Below are positions 6,913-16,000 of a DNA stretch of 19,110 nucleotides, in pieces. Under the pieces are notes generated by a model. The model saw only the letters and a program-made list of their open reading frames with translations. It was not told the origin of the DNA and searched no databases. This DNA is from Verrucomicrobiaceae bacterium. Its GTDB lineage: Bacteria; Verrucomicrobiota; Verrucomicrobiae; Verrucomicrobiales; Akkermansiaceae. Each line of letters begins with the position of its first letter. Position 1 is the stretch's first letter. The DNA is taken from assembly GCA_947372405.1 (NCBI GenBank), contig CANBTO010000031.1:1-19110 (forward strand). The letters are read 5' to 3'. A program made the translations under genes and the position numbers.

Positions 6913-9239
6913 TGGCACCCAAAGAATACCATATGATACCCAGGACCCTTGTTTATCTAACCGCATTGTGGGCGGCGTCACCGGGCACCCTGCAGGCTAC
7001 GACACAAACGATCGGCAACAAGGTGCTTGCGGTGGTGTATGACGATGTTGCGGGAAGTTTCTCGGTCGCCGAACAACCCACGGGCAAGGTGTTCCTGACG
7101 AACGGCAGGCTCGAGGGAACACCGGTCAAGGCCGAGGTGGTTGACCGCAGGATCGTGGTGAGCCAGGCAGACGGCAGTACGGTTTCGCTCGAACTGCGGG
7201 AAGATCAGCCTTTCGTTTTTGTCAGCAAACGACAGATGAACCCTGATACTGCGAAAGCCGGTAACAAGGAAACGGGCGATCTCGATGTGACGAGCCCGGT
7301 GCTGGCGACCTTCACCATCGATCTCGGCAAGCCAGCCGCCGCGCTGAAAACCATGGGCACCGCCGGACTGCGTGCGCCGGGCGAAAATCCAGGGAGTTAT
7401 CTCTTTCTCACCTGTGCCGATCCATCGACACGGCGTGGCGTGGTGGCCGGTTGGGTGACGGAGGATCGCGGAAGCGGGGTGCTGTTTTCGGCGGTGAAGG
7501 ATGACAAGGTGGAGTTCAAGGCGAGGATCGACTACGGCCATCTGCGCATCCAGTCTGGAGAATCGGCACAACTCGAAACACTGGCCATCGGATGTTTCGA
7601 CGACGCGCGCATCGGCGAGGAGATGTATGCCGACGTGATCGCGAAACACTACAAAATCAAGCTCCATCCGCAACCTGCCGGCTACTGCACGTGGTATGCT
7701 GACAAGCACTCCGGCGCGGGCGATGAGAAGTCCACCGTCGAGTTGGCAGGTTTCGTTTCCAGGGAGCTCAAACCCTTCGGCTTCTCCTTCGTCCAGATCG
7801 ACGACAAATGGCAGGATGGCGGCTCCTTCAACGGACCGTGCCGTGGATTTGACCGCGTGAAACCCGATGGTCCTTATCCACATGGTATGGAGTCCGTTGC
7901 CGGGAAAATCAAGGATGTAGGGCTCACCGCCGGTATCTGGTTCATGCCCTTCGCCCGCAACCATCAGGATCCGGAATACAAGGATCGCCAGGACTGGTTC
8001 GTGAAACGTGACAACGGCAAACACTACGAAACGGAGTGGGGCGGCACCTCGCTGGATCTGACCCGGCCGGAGGTGAGGGAGCATCTAACGAAACTCGTCA
8101 AGACCATCCACTCGTGGGGCTTCAACTACTTCAAGATGGACGGCCTCTGGACCGGCTCCGCGACCGAACAGGTCTATGTCAACGACCACTACAAGGACGA
8201 TCACATCGGAAACAACGCGCCGTTTCACGATCCGAGCAAGACCAACATCGAGGTGTTTCGTGACGGACTGAAGCTCGTACGCGAAGCCGCGGGACCCGAT
8301 GTGTTCTTTTCCGGCTGCAACATCAGCCAGAACATGCGCAGCCTCGGGGGCTCGATCGGCTTGTTGGATTCCATGCGAATCGGCCCGGACAACGGTTGGG
8401 AGTGGGGTGGTGTATTAACTCCTGTGGACCACGGCACTCCGCTCTATTTCCTCAATGGCCGCGTGTGGTGGAATGACCCCGATCCTTATTACGTCCGCAC
8501 GAAACTTTCGCTGACCCAGGCACGCGTCATGGCGTCGTGGGCGGCGATCACGGGTTCGTTCTGCCTGAACAGCGACTGGCTGCCGGATCTGCCGCCCGAA
8601 CGGCTGGAGATCGTCAAGCGGATCCTGCCGGCGCATGGCGCCACTTCGCGGCCGGTGGATTACTTCGACGAACGTTTCGCGACAACCTGGCTTGTCACCG
8701 ACACCCGGCAAAAGGTGCGCCGCGATGTCATCGGTGTGTTCAACTATCATGACGGGGAGATGAAGGTGGACGATACCTGTGAAAAACTTGGACTTGTTCC
8801 CGGCAAGACCTATCACGCCTACGATTTCTGGGCCAAAAAAGCGCTGCCGGACTTTGCTGGATCTTTGGTCACGTCCCTGGAGCCGCGTTCCTGCCGCGTT
8901 ATCGCCGTGCGCGCCGATGAAGGACATCCGCTGTTGCTCAGCACCTCGCGCCACGTCACACAAGGCATGGTCGATGTGTCCGATGAGGCATGGCTCGATG
9001 GACAGCTTTCCGCGACCAGCAAAGTGGTCGGTAACGATCCGTATCAACTGCGCATCGCCGGTCTCACGGATGGTGGCAAGGCGTGGAAAGCCGTTGCCGT
9101 TGCCGTTTCTCCCGAGGACAAGGCTGCGGGTGTGGACGTGGTATTCGAAAAGTCATCCGGCCTACTACTGGTGACGATCCGTTGCAATCAAAGCCGCGAT
9201 GTGAAATGGGCGGTCCGTTTCGAAGAAGATGATCCGTGA
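6909..9239 (+). CDS. Clan GH-D glycoside hydrolase, GH36/GH27-like (alpha-galactosidase or alpha-N-acetylgalactosaminidase type)
   Basis: The product is 776 residues from ATG 6909, which overlaps the preceding stop (ATGA). ATG 6933 would give a tighter Sec signal (MIPRTLVYLTALWAA, cleavage near LQA). An N-terminal beta-sandwich of about 220 residues, as in GH36, precedes the (beta/alpha)8 barrel. The barrel has GYCTWYADKHS (258-268), FVQIDDKWQ (294-302), SLDLTRPEV (381-389) and NYFKMDGLW (406-414), where Asp411 is the predicted nucleophile. DSMRIGPDNGW (487-497) follows, with Asp494 the predicted acid/base. The RIGPD block looks more GH27-like while the domain layout is GH36-like, so I assign only the clan. 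A C-terminal beta-domain follows. The family cleaves terminal alpha-linked Gal or GalNAc with retention. Placement before a beta-galactosidase suggests sequential exo-trimming of one glycan. Confidence 0.82.
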   Translation: MMAPKEYHMIPRTLVYLTALWAASPGTLQATTQTIGNKVLAVVYDDVAGSFSVAEQPTGKVFLTNGRLEGTPVKAEVVDRRIVVSQADGSTVSLELREDQPFVFVSKRQMNPDTAKAGNKETGDLDVTSPVLATFTIDLGKPAAALKTMGTAGLRAPGENPGSYLFLTCADPSTRRGVVAGWVTEDRGSGVLFSAVKDDKVEFKARIDYGHLRIQSGESAQLETLAIGCFDDARIGEEMYADVIAKHYKIKLHPQPAGYCTWYADKHSGAGDEKSTVELAGFVSRELKPFGFSFVQIDDKWQDGGSFNGPCRGFDRVKPDGPYPHGMESVAGKIKDVGLTAGIWFMPFARNHQDPEYKDRQDWFVKRDNGKHYETEWGGTSLDLTRPEVREHLTKLVKTIHSWGFNYFKMDGLWTGSATEQVYVNDHYKDDHIGNNAPFHDPSKTNIEVFRDGLKLVREAAGPDVFFSGCNISQNMRSLGGSIGLLDSMRIGPDNGWEWGGVLTPVDHGTPLYFLNGRVWWNDPDPYYVRTKLSLTQARVMASWAAITGSFCLNSDWLPDLPPERLEIVKRILPAHGATSRPVDYFDERFATTWLVTDTRQKVRRDVIGVFNYHDGEMKVDDTCEKLGLVPGKTYHAYDFWAKKALPDFAGSLVTSLEPRSCRVIAVRADEGHPLLLSTSRHVTQGMVDVSDEAWLDGQLSATSKVVGNDPYQLRIAGLTDGGKAWKAVAVAVSPEDKAAGVDVVFEKSSGLLLVTIRCNQSRDVKWAVRFEEDDP

Positions 9240-9276
9240 TTTTTATTCGAATGATGAATGATATCGAATTGAGAAT

Positions 9277-11304
9277 ATGAAAAAACAAAAGATACAGTTT
9301 GCCGGATGCGTGGCTTCCCTGATGATGGTTGTGTTTCAGGTCGGCCAGCAGATGCAGGGAGCGCCTGTCGTTCCGCAGCCACCCTACGTGGGGGTGTCCT
9401 ATTATCCGGAAGTCGCCGGTGATGGGATCGACCGGGACATCCAGCAGATGAAGGATGTCGGCGTGAACATGGTTCGCATGGGGGATTTCTCGTGGATCCG
9501 GATGGAGCCGGACGAGGGGCGCTACGATTTCAAATGGCTGCATCAGGCGGTTGACAAGTTCTCGGCGGCAGGCATCGCCGTGGTGCTCTGCACGCCGACC
9601 GCCGGGCCGCCGATCTGGGTAAGTGAGAATCATCCCGAAGTCCTGCGCATCAATGCGGTGGGGCAGACAATCGGTCACGGCGGGAGGCGGCAGTATTGCC
9701 CGAATTCTCCGGAATATCGGAAACTCGCCGCAAACATCGCCGGGAAGCTTGCCGGAGAATTCGACAAGACATCGCCCGTTATCGCGTGGCAGATCGACAA
9801 CGAGTTCTGGGAGGAGTGTTTCTGCCCCCGTTGCGAAGCGGCTTTCCGTGTCTGGTTGAAAAAGCGGTATGGTACCATCGCGAAGTTGAACGAGGAATGG
9901 CTCACGGTTTTGTGGAGTCAGGAATACCAGTCATTCGACCAGGTGCCGCTGCCAAACCCAACACGCGTAGGCGGCCGTCACCATCCTTCGTTGCGCGCGG
10001 CCTACCGGCATTTCATGAGCGACAGTTATGTGGACTTCTGCGACGTGCAGACGAAGGTGATTCGTGACATGACCGGCAGACCCGTGACCACCAACGGGCA
10101 CAATCCGGTATATCAGCGGATCGACTACGAGAAGCTTTTTGGGAATCTGGACATCGTGGGTACTGACTGTTATGCCGATTCCGACAACCTGCTGCGCTAT
10201 GCGTTCGAGGCCGACTGGATGCGGACGATCGGCAAGCGGTTCTGGCTGGCGGAAACCGCTGCGACCCACGCCGCCGCCACCTCGGTGGGCAGCGGGGACT
10301 CGCTGGTGTTCTCGCCGGGTGCCTTGCGTGCGAAAATGTGGCTTACCTACGCGCTTGGCGGCGAGGCTGTTAGTTTCTGGTTGTGGAAGGCGCACTGGGC
10401 GGGGCAGGAACTGGAACACGGCAGCTTGGTCTATCCGTGGGGTGATGAGTGCGCCAACACTGGCGAAATCCGCACCGTGGCCGCGGAGTTGGCCGCGAAT
10501 GGGGAGTGGATGCGAAACACGCGCCCGAAACCGGCGGCGGTTGCCCTGCATTACGGCGTGCCCGTGGAATGGCAGTTCGAAGCCAGTCCCATATCGGCCG
10601 GATTCGATTACGACGCTTCGATCACCGCATTCCACCGTCTGCTCAGTGAATACGGTATCTCACGGGATGTGGTCATGCCGGGTCAGCCGGTGGACCGCTA
10701 TCAGGTGGTGTTTTCGCCCTATCTGCCTGCGATCGACGCCGACCTGATGAAGCGCATGCGGAGTTATGTCGAGCAAGGTGGCTGCTGGGTGCTTGGGCCG
10801 CTTTCCGCAAGCCGCACGGTGGAGGCCACGGCGTTCCATGACGCCTGTTATGGCGCGGATTTCGAAAATTGGCTGGGCATCCATGTGCGACACAGGCTGG
10901 CACCGGGAGGGGACACCAAGCTCAAGGCGGATGGAGAAACCATCGGCTGCCGTTTGTGGTGCGACGCTTATGAACTGCGACAACCGGACCACCGCGTTTT
11001 GGCGGCGTATTCAGGGGGACCACTGGACAGCTTGGCGGCAGTGGTGGAGTGCCGGATTGGCAAGGGACGTGTGATTCTGCTAGGCACCCAGCCCGACGAT
11101 GCCTGGCTGAAAAAATGGATCGGCCGCGAACTGCCGGGAGTGAAGTCCGACCCGGGCATCGTGGTGACGGAGCGTGTGACCATGGATGGCAAGCCGGCCG
11201 GTGCCATCATTGTCAACACCAGCAAGAATGCCGCGACCTATCGGAACGGGCCCACGACCAAGCTGCTGAAAGGCTTTGGAGTCGAGATCGTGAAGGGTCC
11301 GTAG
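9277..11304 (+). CDS. Secreted GH42 beta-galactosidase
   Basis: The product is 675 residues, a normal GH42 length. ATG 9277 follows a 37-base AT-rich gap; earlier ATGs at 9251-9258 are out of frame. An N-terminal hydrophobic stretch (FAGCVASLMMVVFQVG, residues 8-23, cleavage near QGA) indicates Sec export, whereas many characterised GH42 enzymes are cytoplasmic. The barrel carries WQIDNEF (171-177) with Glu176 as acid/base, and FWLAETAAT (322-330) with Glu326 as nucleophile. Cys141, Cys181, Cys183 and Cys186 reproduce the zinc-cluster spacing known in Thermus A4 beta-galactosidase. A GH42 trimerisation domain (about 414-560) and a short C-terminal beta-domain follow. It should release non-reducing beta-galactose, probably after the upstream enzyme removes alpha caps. 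The family is secure; linkage preference is unknown. Confidence 0.92.
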   Translation: MKKQKIQFAGCVASLMMVVFQVGQQMQGAPVVPQPPYVGVSYYPEVAGDGIDRDIQQMKDVGVNMVRMGDFSWIRMEPDEGRYDFKWLHQAVDKFSAAGIAVVLCTPTAGPPIWVSENHPEVLRINAVGQTIGHGGRRQYCPNSPEYRKLAANIAGKLAGEFDKTSPVIAWQIDNEFWEECFCPRCEAAFRVWLKKRYGTIAKLNEEWLTVLWSQEYQSFDQVPLPNPTRVGGRHHPSLRAAYRHFMSDSYVDFCDVQTKVIRDMTGRPVTTNGHNPVYQRIDYEKLFGNLDIVGTDCYADSDNLLRYAFEADWMRTIGKRFWLAETAATHAAATSVGSGDSLVFSPGALRAKMWLTYALGGEAVSFWLWKAHWAGQELEHGSLVYPWGDECANTGEIRTVAAELAANGEWMRNTRPKPAAVALHYGVPVEWQFEASPISAGFDYDASITAFHRLLSEYGISRDVVMPGQPVDRYQVVFSPYLPAIDADLMKRMRSYVEQGGCWVLGPLSASRTVEATAFHDACYGADFENWLGIHVRHRLAPGGDTKLKADGETIGCRLWCDAYELRQPDHRVLAAYSGGPLDSLAAVVECRIGKGRVILLGTQPDDAWLKKWIGRELPGVKSDPGIVVTERVTMDGKPAGAIIVNTSKNAATYRNGPTTKLLKGFGVEIVKGP

Positions 11305-11332
11305 GGAATGAGAAATTCAGCCAGACACAATC

Positions 11333-12832
11333 ATGGAAACAAGCGTATCAAGACGTGGTTTTATCAGGACCGCTGCGGTGGCGGGAATGACCGTGGGATT
11401 TCCGGCCATCATCCCGTCGGAAGCATGCGCCGGCAGTGACAAGACGGGACTTGACGGGCTTTTCAGGAGAGACCACCCGGTTGTCCCAAGGCGTGGCGTG
11501 CATATGTATTTGGCTGGACTTCCGCCCACGGCGGAGCGGTTTGTGCAGTTGCTGAAGTTGTTTGCCGCGGCGCGATACAATGTTGTGGTGATCGAGTGGG
11601 ACGACTCGTTTCCTTGGACGGTTGACAAACGGTTCCGCAGTCCGACCGCCTACACCCCCGAGGACATCCGCCGCTTTCAGGAAACCGCGGCCGCGTTGGG
11701 TCTGGAATTGATTCCCCTGGTGCAGTGTCTGGGACACATGGAGACACCGCTCAGTGTTCCGGGGTATGAACATCTCCGCGAAGTATCTAACACATCGTCG
11801 GGCCTCAATCCGCTGGATCCGAAGGCGCGCGAGCTGGTTCTGGCAATGGTCGATGATGTCCTGAAACTCATGCCCGGAGTGAAGCGCTTCCATCTGGGTG
11901 GCGACGAGGCGAGGACCTTGGGACAAAACCCGGACACTCGGGCCTACGTCAAGGAGCACGGCAAGGGGGCGCTCTACCTTCAGCACGTCGAGCCCGTTCT
12001 GGACCATCTGAATGCGCGGCACATCCGCCCGATCCTGTGGCATGACATGATGATCGACTGGGACGACAAGGCGTTGCAATCATTGGCGACCAAATGCGAT
12101 CTCATGGTCTGGGGTTATGATGGGAATCCCGAAACGACCAAGGGGAATTTCAGCACCAAGCACATCCAACGCTTTCATGATAACGGCCTGCTACTGTGGG
12201 GCGCGGCGGCCTACAAGGGAGCCGAAGGGGAGACGCGCGAACGGCACACCGCAGACCTTCCGGTCATCACTGCGCGCGTTGAAAACGCCAAGGCCTGGGC
12301 CGAGGTTGCGCAACATCATGAGCTGATCGGAGTGGTCGCCACCGGATGGAGTCGGTGGAGCGTGGACACGCTGCAATGCGTGCCCATCGATGCGGCGCTG
12401 GATTCGCTGGTTGCCGTCGGGGTGATCCTGCACGATGGAGCGTTGCCGCCCGGCGGGGTTCAGTCATGTGTGGACGCTCTAGAGGGATTGGGCGAGAAAC
12501 ATCGATTCGAGGCATGTCGCAATGCGATGGAGCGGCTTACCGTTGTTCGTCGCGATGGCTGGCTGAAGGTCCAGCAGGTTCGGGAACAACTTGCATTGTG
12601 CAAACTTGATCCGAGGCGCACCAGCGCCCGCAACCAGGCCCAGGGGCTCAAGGGCCTGCAGCACCTGCAGTCGATTGTCCGGCAGTCGCAACGCGTCGCC
12701 GAGGAGGTTAAACGCAGTCTGGACGGACTGGTCGCCCCTGTCTGGATCGAGGAGTATCTTTCCACGCGCCTGGGTCCTCTACAGGATGAGCTAAATGCTG
12801 TGACAGCCCAAGCCAAGGCATTGGAAGGTTAG
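11333..12832 (+). CDS. Tat-exported GH20 hexosaminidase, HexD-like
   Basis: The 499-residue product starts at ATG 11333, 28 bases after the previous stop; no strong Shine-Dalgarno is seen. The N-terminus has a twin-arginine motif (SRRGFIR, residues 6-12) and a hydrophobic AAVAGMTVGFPAI segment, so it is probably folded before export, unlike its Sec-exported neighbours. The catalytic barrel includes LIPLVQCLGHMETPL (126-140), like the corresponding block of human hexosaminidase D. HLGGDEART (187-195) places Asp191-Glu192 as the GH20 catalytic pair, followed by WGAAAYKG and TGWSRWS barrel strands. Residues about 385-499 form a helix-rich, Gln/Arg-rich C-terminal extension of unknown role. It is a different GH20 subtype from the truncated enzyme at the left edge, so the cluster is bracketed by two hexosaminidases. 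HexD-type enzymes tend to accept GalNAc, but preference here is unproven. Confidence 0.87.
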   Translation: METSVSRRGFIRTAAVAGMTVGFPAIIPSEACAGSDKTGLDGLFRRDHPVVPRRGVHMYLAGLPPTAERFVQLLKLFAAARYNVVVIEWDDSFPWTVDKRFRSPTAYTPEDIRRFQETAAALGLELIPLVQCLGHMETPLSVPGYEHLREVSNTSSGLNPLDPKARELVLAMVDDVLKLMPGVKRFHLGGDEARTLGQNPDTRAYVKEHGKGALYLQHVEPVLDHLNARHIRPILWHDMMIDWDDKALQSLATKCDLMVWGYDGNPETTKGNFSTKHIQRFHDNGLLLWGAAAYKGAEGETRERHTADLPVITARVENAKAWAEVAQHHELIGVVATGWSRWSVDTLQCVPIDAALDSLVAVGVILHDGALPPGGVQSCVDALEGLGEKHRFEACRNAMERLTVVRRDGWLKVQQVREQLALCKLDPRRTSARNQAQGLKGLQHLQSIVRQSQRVAEEVKRSLDGLVAPVWIEEYLSTRLGPLQDELNAVTAQAKALEG

Positions 12833-12865
12833 CTTTTATGGCATGATTTGCGGACAGTGAGGCTT

Positions 12866-12900
12866 GAACAAACCATCCTTGAAACAAGGATGGTTTGTTC
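12866..12900 (+). terminator. Perfect 16-bp stem-loop after the enzyme cluster
   Basis: GAACAAACCATCCTTG (12866-12881) is separated by AAA from its exact reverse complement (12885-12900), 33 bases after the last stop of the operon. Position and stem length suggest a transcription terminator or mRNA 3'-end stabiliser. No run of T follows the right arm (GATGGATTTG), so it is not a textbook intrinsic terminator. Factor-assisted termination or a protein-binding palindrome is also possible. Confidence 0.6.
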
Positions 12901-12960
12901 GATGGATTTGTATTGTCCTCTCAAAGAGAAGTGGCAGCCTGCGGTCTGTTTGTTAGAAGG

Positions 12961-12995
12961 CATGATGCGACCTGTAATGCAGGTTGCGCATCATG
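12961..12995 (+). promoter_or_regulatory. Imperfect inverted repeat upstream of the giant gene
   Basis: CATGATGCGACCTG (12961-12974) faces CAGGTTGCGCATCATG (12980-12995) across a 5-base TAATG spacer. The arms pair fully except for two unpaired bases on the right arm. It lies about 50 bases before ATG 13045, where an operator or 5'-leader structure would sit. I could not place a convincing -35/-10 promoter, and no adjacent regulator is visible. Confidence 0.35.
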
Positions 12996-13044
12996 TGATG
13001 CCAAAATCCAAGACCATAACGTAGTCGTGTACCGTGCCGCTGCC

Positions 13045-16000
13045 ATGAAAACCACAACCCAATTCCGCGCCGCATTCACCGCCATCTGTCTGACTTTGCT
13101 GCTGGCATTGTCCTCCCGTGTCCTTGCCGCTCCGCCGGATCTCACCGCGGCGGGCGTGATCGCCACCATCGACAGGACCTTCACTTACAATCTAGGCGCC
13201 ACCGGTCTGCGCGGCTGGATTTATATCAAGGGGGATACCTATTATGGCACGGATTATTTCGGTAGGGATGGCTTCATCACCGACGACAGCCGCCAGATCC
13301 TGGTCACCACGGCGAGCGCACCGGGCAACGCGGTGCTGGCGGTGGACGATGTGATCCTCGGAGCGGTGGCTGCCAACTCCGGCACGGTGCCGCTTTTCAC
13401 CGGTGATTGCCGCAAGGCAATCGGTTTGGCGATCGGGGATGCCGAAAAAACCGGGGCCGGCACCTTGCGTGTCAAACGCTGGCGGGCCGGAACCCCCACC
13501 GATGTGAACATTTCCATGGCCATCATGGGAAATTACACGGCCACCGCGCCCTACAGTTGCCCGAAGTCCCTGCTGATCCTGGCCAACGCCCGCAACAAGA
13601 TGGTCGCCGAACTGATCGCCGATCCGAACTACCTGCCTCTCAATATCAACGGTGCGATCAACGGATTGGCCTTGCTGGCCGGGGTGACTCCTGCGGATCC
13701 CAACTACGCCACAGTGCAGTCCCGACTGCAGACTTTTGCCCGTTCGCTGGCGTCTGCTGGTCCCCAGCAATTGGGTCTCAACATCTGGCACTGGGGATAC
13801 ATCAACCTGTTTCTCTCGGAGTATTACCTGAGCACGAGTGACGCCAACGTGGTGTCCGGCATCAACCAATACACGATCAAGCTCGCGCAGTCCCAGAGCA
13901 TGTATGGCACTTTCGGCCACGACCCTGCGGCGGTCAGGGCTGATGGCACCGGACGTCTCTCGGCAACAGGCTATGGCCCGGTCAACCAGTGCGGACTACC
14001 CGCCAATATCGCCATTGTCCTTGGTAAAAAAGCGCTCGTCGCGGCAGGCCAGCCGATCGATCCAACGATTAACCCGGCGATCCAGCGCGCGTCGGATTTC
14101 TTCGCATGGTATGTCAATAAAGGAGGCACTCCCTATGGCGAACACATACCCGTCACTGACAGTCATGCAACCAACGGCAAGGACGCGCTGTGCGCCGTGC
14201 TCTTCGGCTTGCAGGACACCCGCACCGTGGAAACCGAGTATTTTTCGCGCATGACGGTGGCTGGTTACACCGGTCGCGAATATGGCCATACCGGAACCTA
14301 CTTCAGCCGCCTGTGGGGCGGGCTGGGTGCCAATATGGGTGGTGCCACGGCCGTTGCTAAATACTTCGAGAAACTGCGCTGGCACTTTGACCTGGAGCGC
14401 CGCACCGATGGCTCGTTCGTCTATGATGGGGTCACTGGCACTAACAATTACGGACCCGGCTCAACTGCTGACGGCACTTATCTGGGAACCAGCTCCCACT
14501 TCCAAGGCCTTAGCCCTCTGGCGGTTTATGTCCTTAACTTCTCGCTGCCGCTGCAACGGCTCTACATCACCGGGAAAAACGCCATCCCCGCCAACACGCT
14601 GGACTCCACCAAAGTTGCCAACGCGATCGCCGCCGCGACTTTCAAACAGGATTGCACTACATACACCACCACCCAGTTGATCGCCGCACTGAGCGAGTTC
14701 GATCCGATCGTGCGCAACTACGCCGCCATCCAACTGGCCACCCTCTCGCTGAGCGGTGCCGAACTCACCACCCTGCGCGGCATGCTCACGGGCACCGATG
14801 TCAACGGCCGCATGGGAGCCTGTCAGGCGCTGGGGCTGCTCAAGGACGCCACCGCCCTGCCCATGATCACCCAGCGGTTGGACAAGACCGTCGAGACGGA
14901 CCCATGGGTGCGGGGCGCGGCTGCCACCGCACTGCGCAACTACGACACCGTCACTGCGAGCACGCAGCTTACGCCCATGCTCACCGCCTTCACCGCCAAC
15001 GCCGCCGATCCGGATGTGATTGCATGGAATGATCCATTGCAGACCAGCAACGGCTACCTCGGTTTCGCCCTCTTCGGCGACGTTGTATATGGCTGGCAGG
15101 TCAATGGTGGTGCGAATCTGGGGGATTATACGCTTAACGCCTCCAAAAGCCTGCTTTATCCGGCGGTCAAGGTTGGACTGAAACAGCCCGATTCCTACAC
15201 GCGCTACGCGGTTTCCGATTTTGTTTACAACAAGCTCCCGCTCGTGGATGTGCAGGCGGTGCAGCAGGAACTTTACGACATCTCCGATAACGATGTGCAG
15301 GTTGACCGCATTTGGGCTTCCAGCCCCCGCATCAAGGGTATCCAGACGCTGGCGAAGTTCAACATTGCCGAAGCCGTTCCGACGGCCCTTGCCATGCTGG
15401 AGACGCCGGCTGGCTTTGGATTCAATGAGGACTATCAGATAGCGGCGCTGAACGTGCTGGCGGGTTATGGGAGTTCAGCCCGCTGGACCTTGCCCAAGTT
15501 GCGGGGCTATCGCGACACATGGACCCCGGAGTCTTGGGCCCCTGGGCAAAACCCAACCCGTTACATGACGCTGGTGAGCACCATCGCCACGCTTGAAGCG
15601 GACCCGGTTTCCAACTCTGGCCTGCTGGCTGAGTTTTTCGACTATCCTGCTGGCCTTTCGGTTCTTCCCGATCTTACCTTGAAAACCCCGGATGTAACTC
15701 GCATCGACGCACAGATCAATTATCCGAGCGTGGGGACGCCATGGGCGGGTCTTCCTTTCACGATGGCGGACACCTATGCGTCCCGGCATACAGGGAAGAT
15801 CAATATCACTACGGCTGGAACCTATACATTCTATTTGAACTCGGATGATGGATCCAAGATGTGGCTGGATGGCAATCTGATTGTCAACAACGATGGCCTG
15901 CACGGGATGGTGGAGGTTGCTTCCACTCCCGTGTCGTTGACTGCCGGAGTTCACACTATACGGGTGGAATTCTTCGAAAGCACCGCCGGTGCCGGTTTGA

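Noticed and set aside
6978..8084. 368-codon open frame on the minus strand opposite the GH-D enzyme
   Set aside because: The + strand contains clear catalytic motifs in this region. The antisense translation looks compositionally random and has no start context.
9240..9276. AT-rich gap between the GH-D and GH42 genes as an internal promoter or terminator
   Set aside because: It is only 37 bases with no convincing -35/-10 pair or stem-loop. The clustered ATGs at 9251-9258 are out of frame and quickly terminate.
1926..11792. Recurrent ATCTAAC words (for example near 1926, 2269, 2804, 3563, 6956, 8085, 11786)
   Set aside because: They all fall in frame as Leu-Thr or Ser-Asn codons inside real genes, with no regular spacing or symmetry. 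Other CTA codons occur elsewhere, so this looks like chance or codon context.
13192..13920. 242-codon minus-strand frame within the start of the giant gene
   Set aside because: The + strand frame has a signal peptide and DUF6288-like motifs and is open for 2022 codons; the antisense frame has neither.
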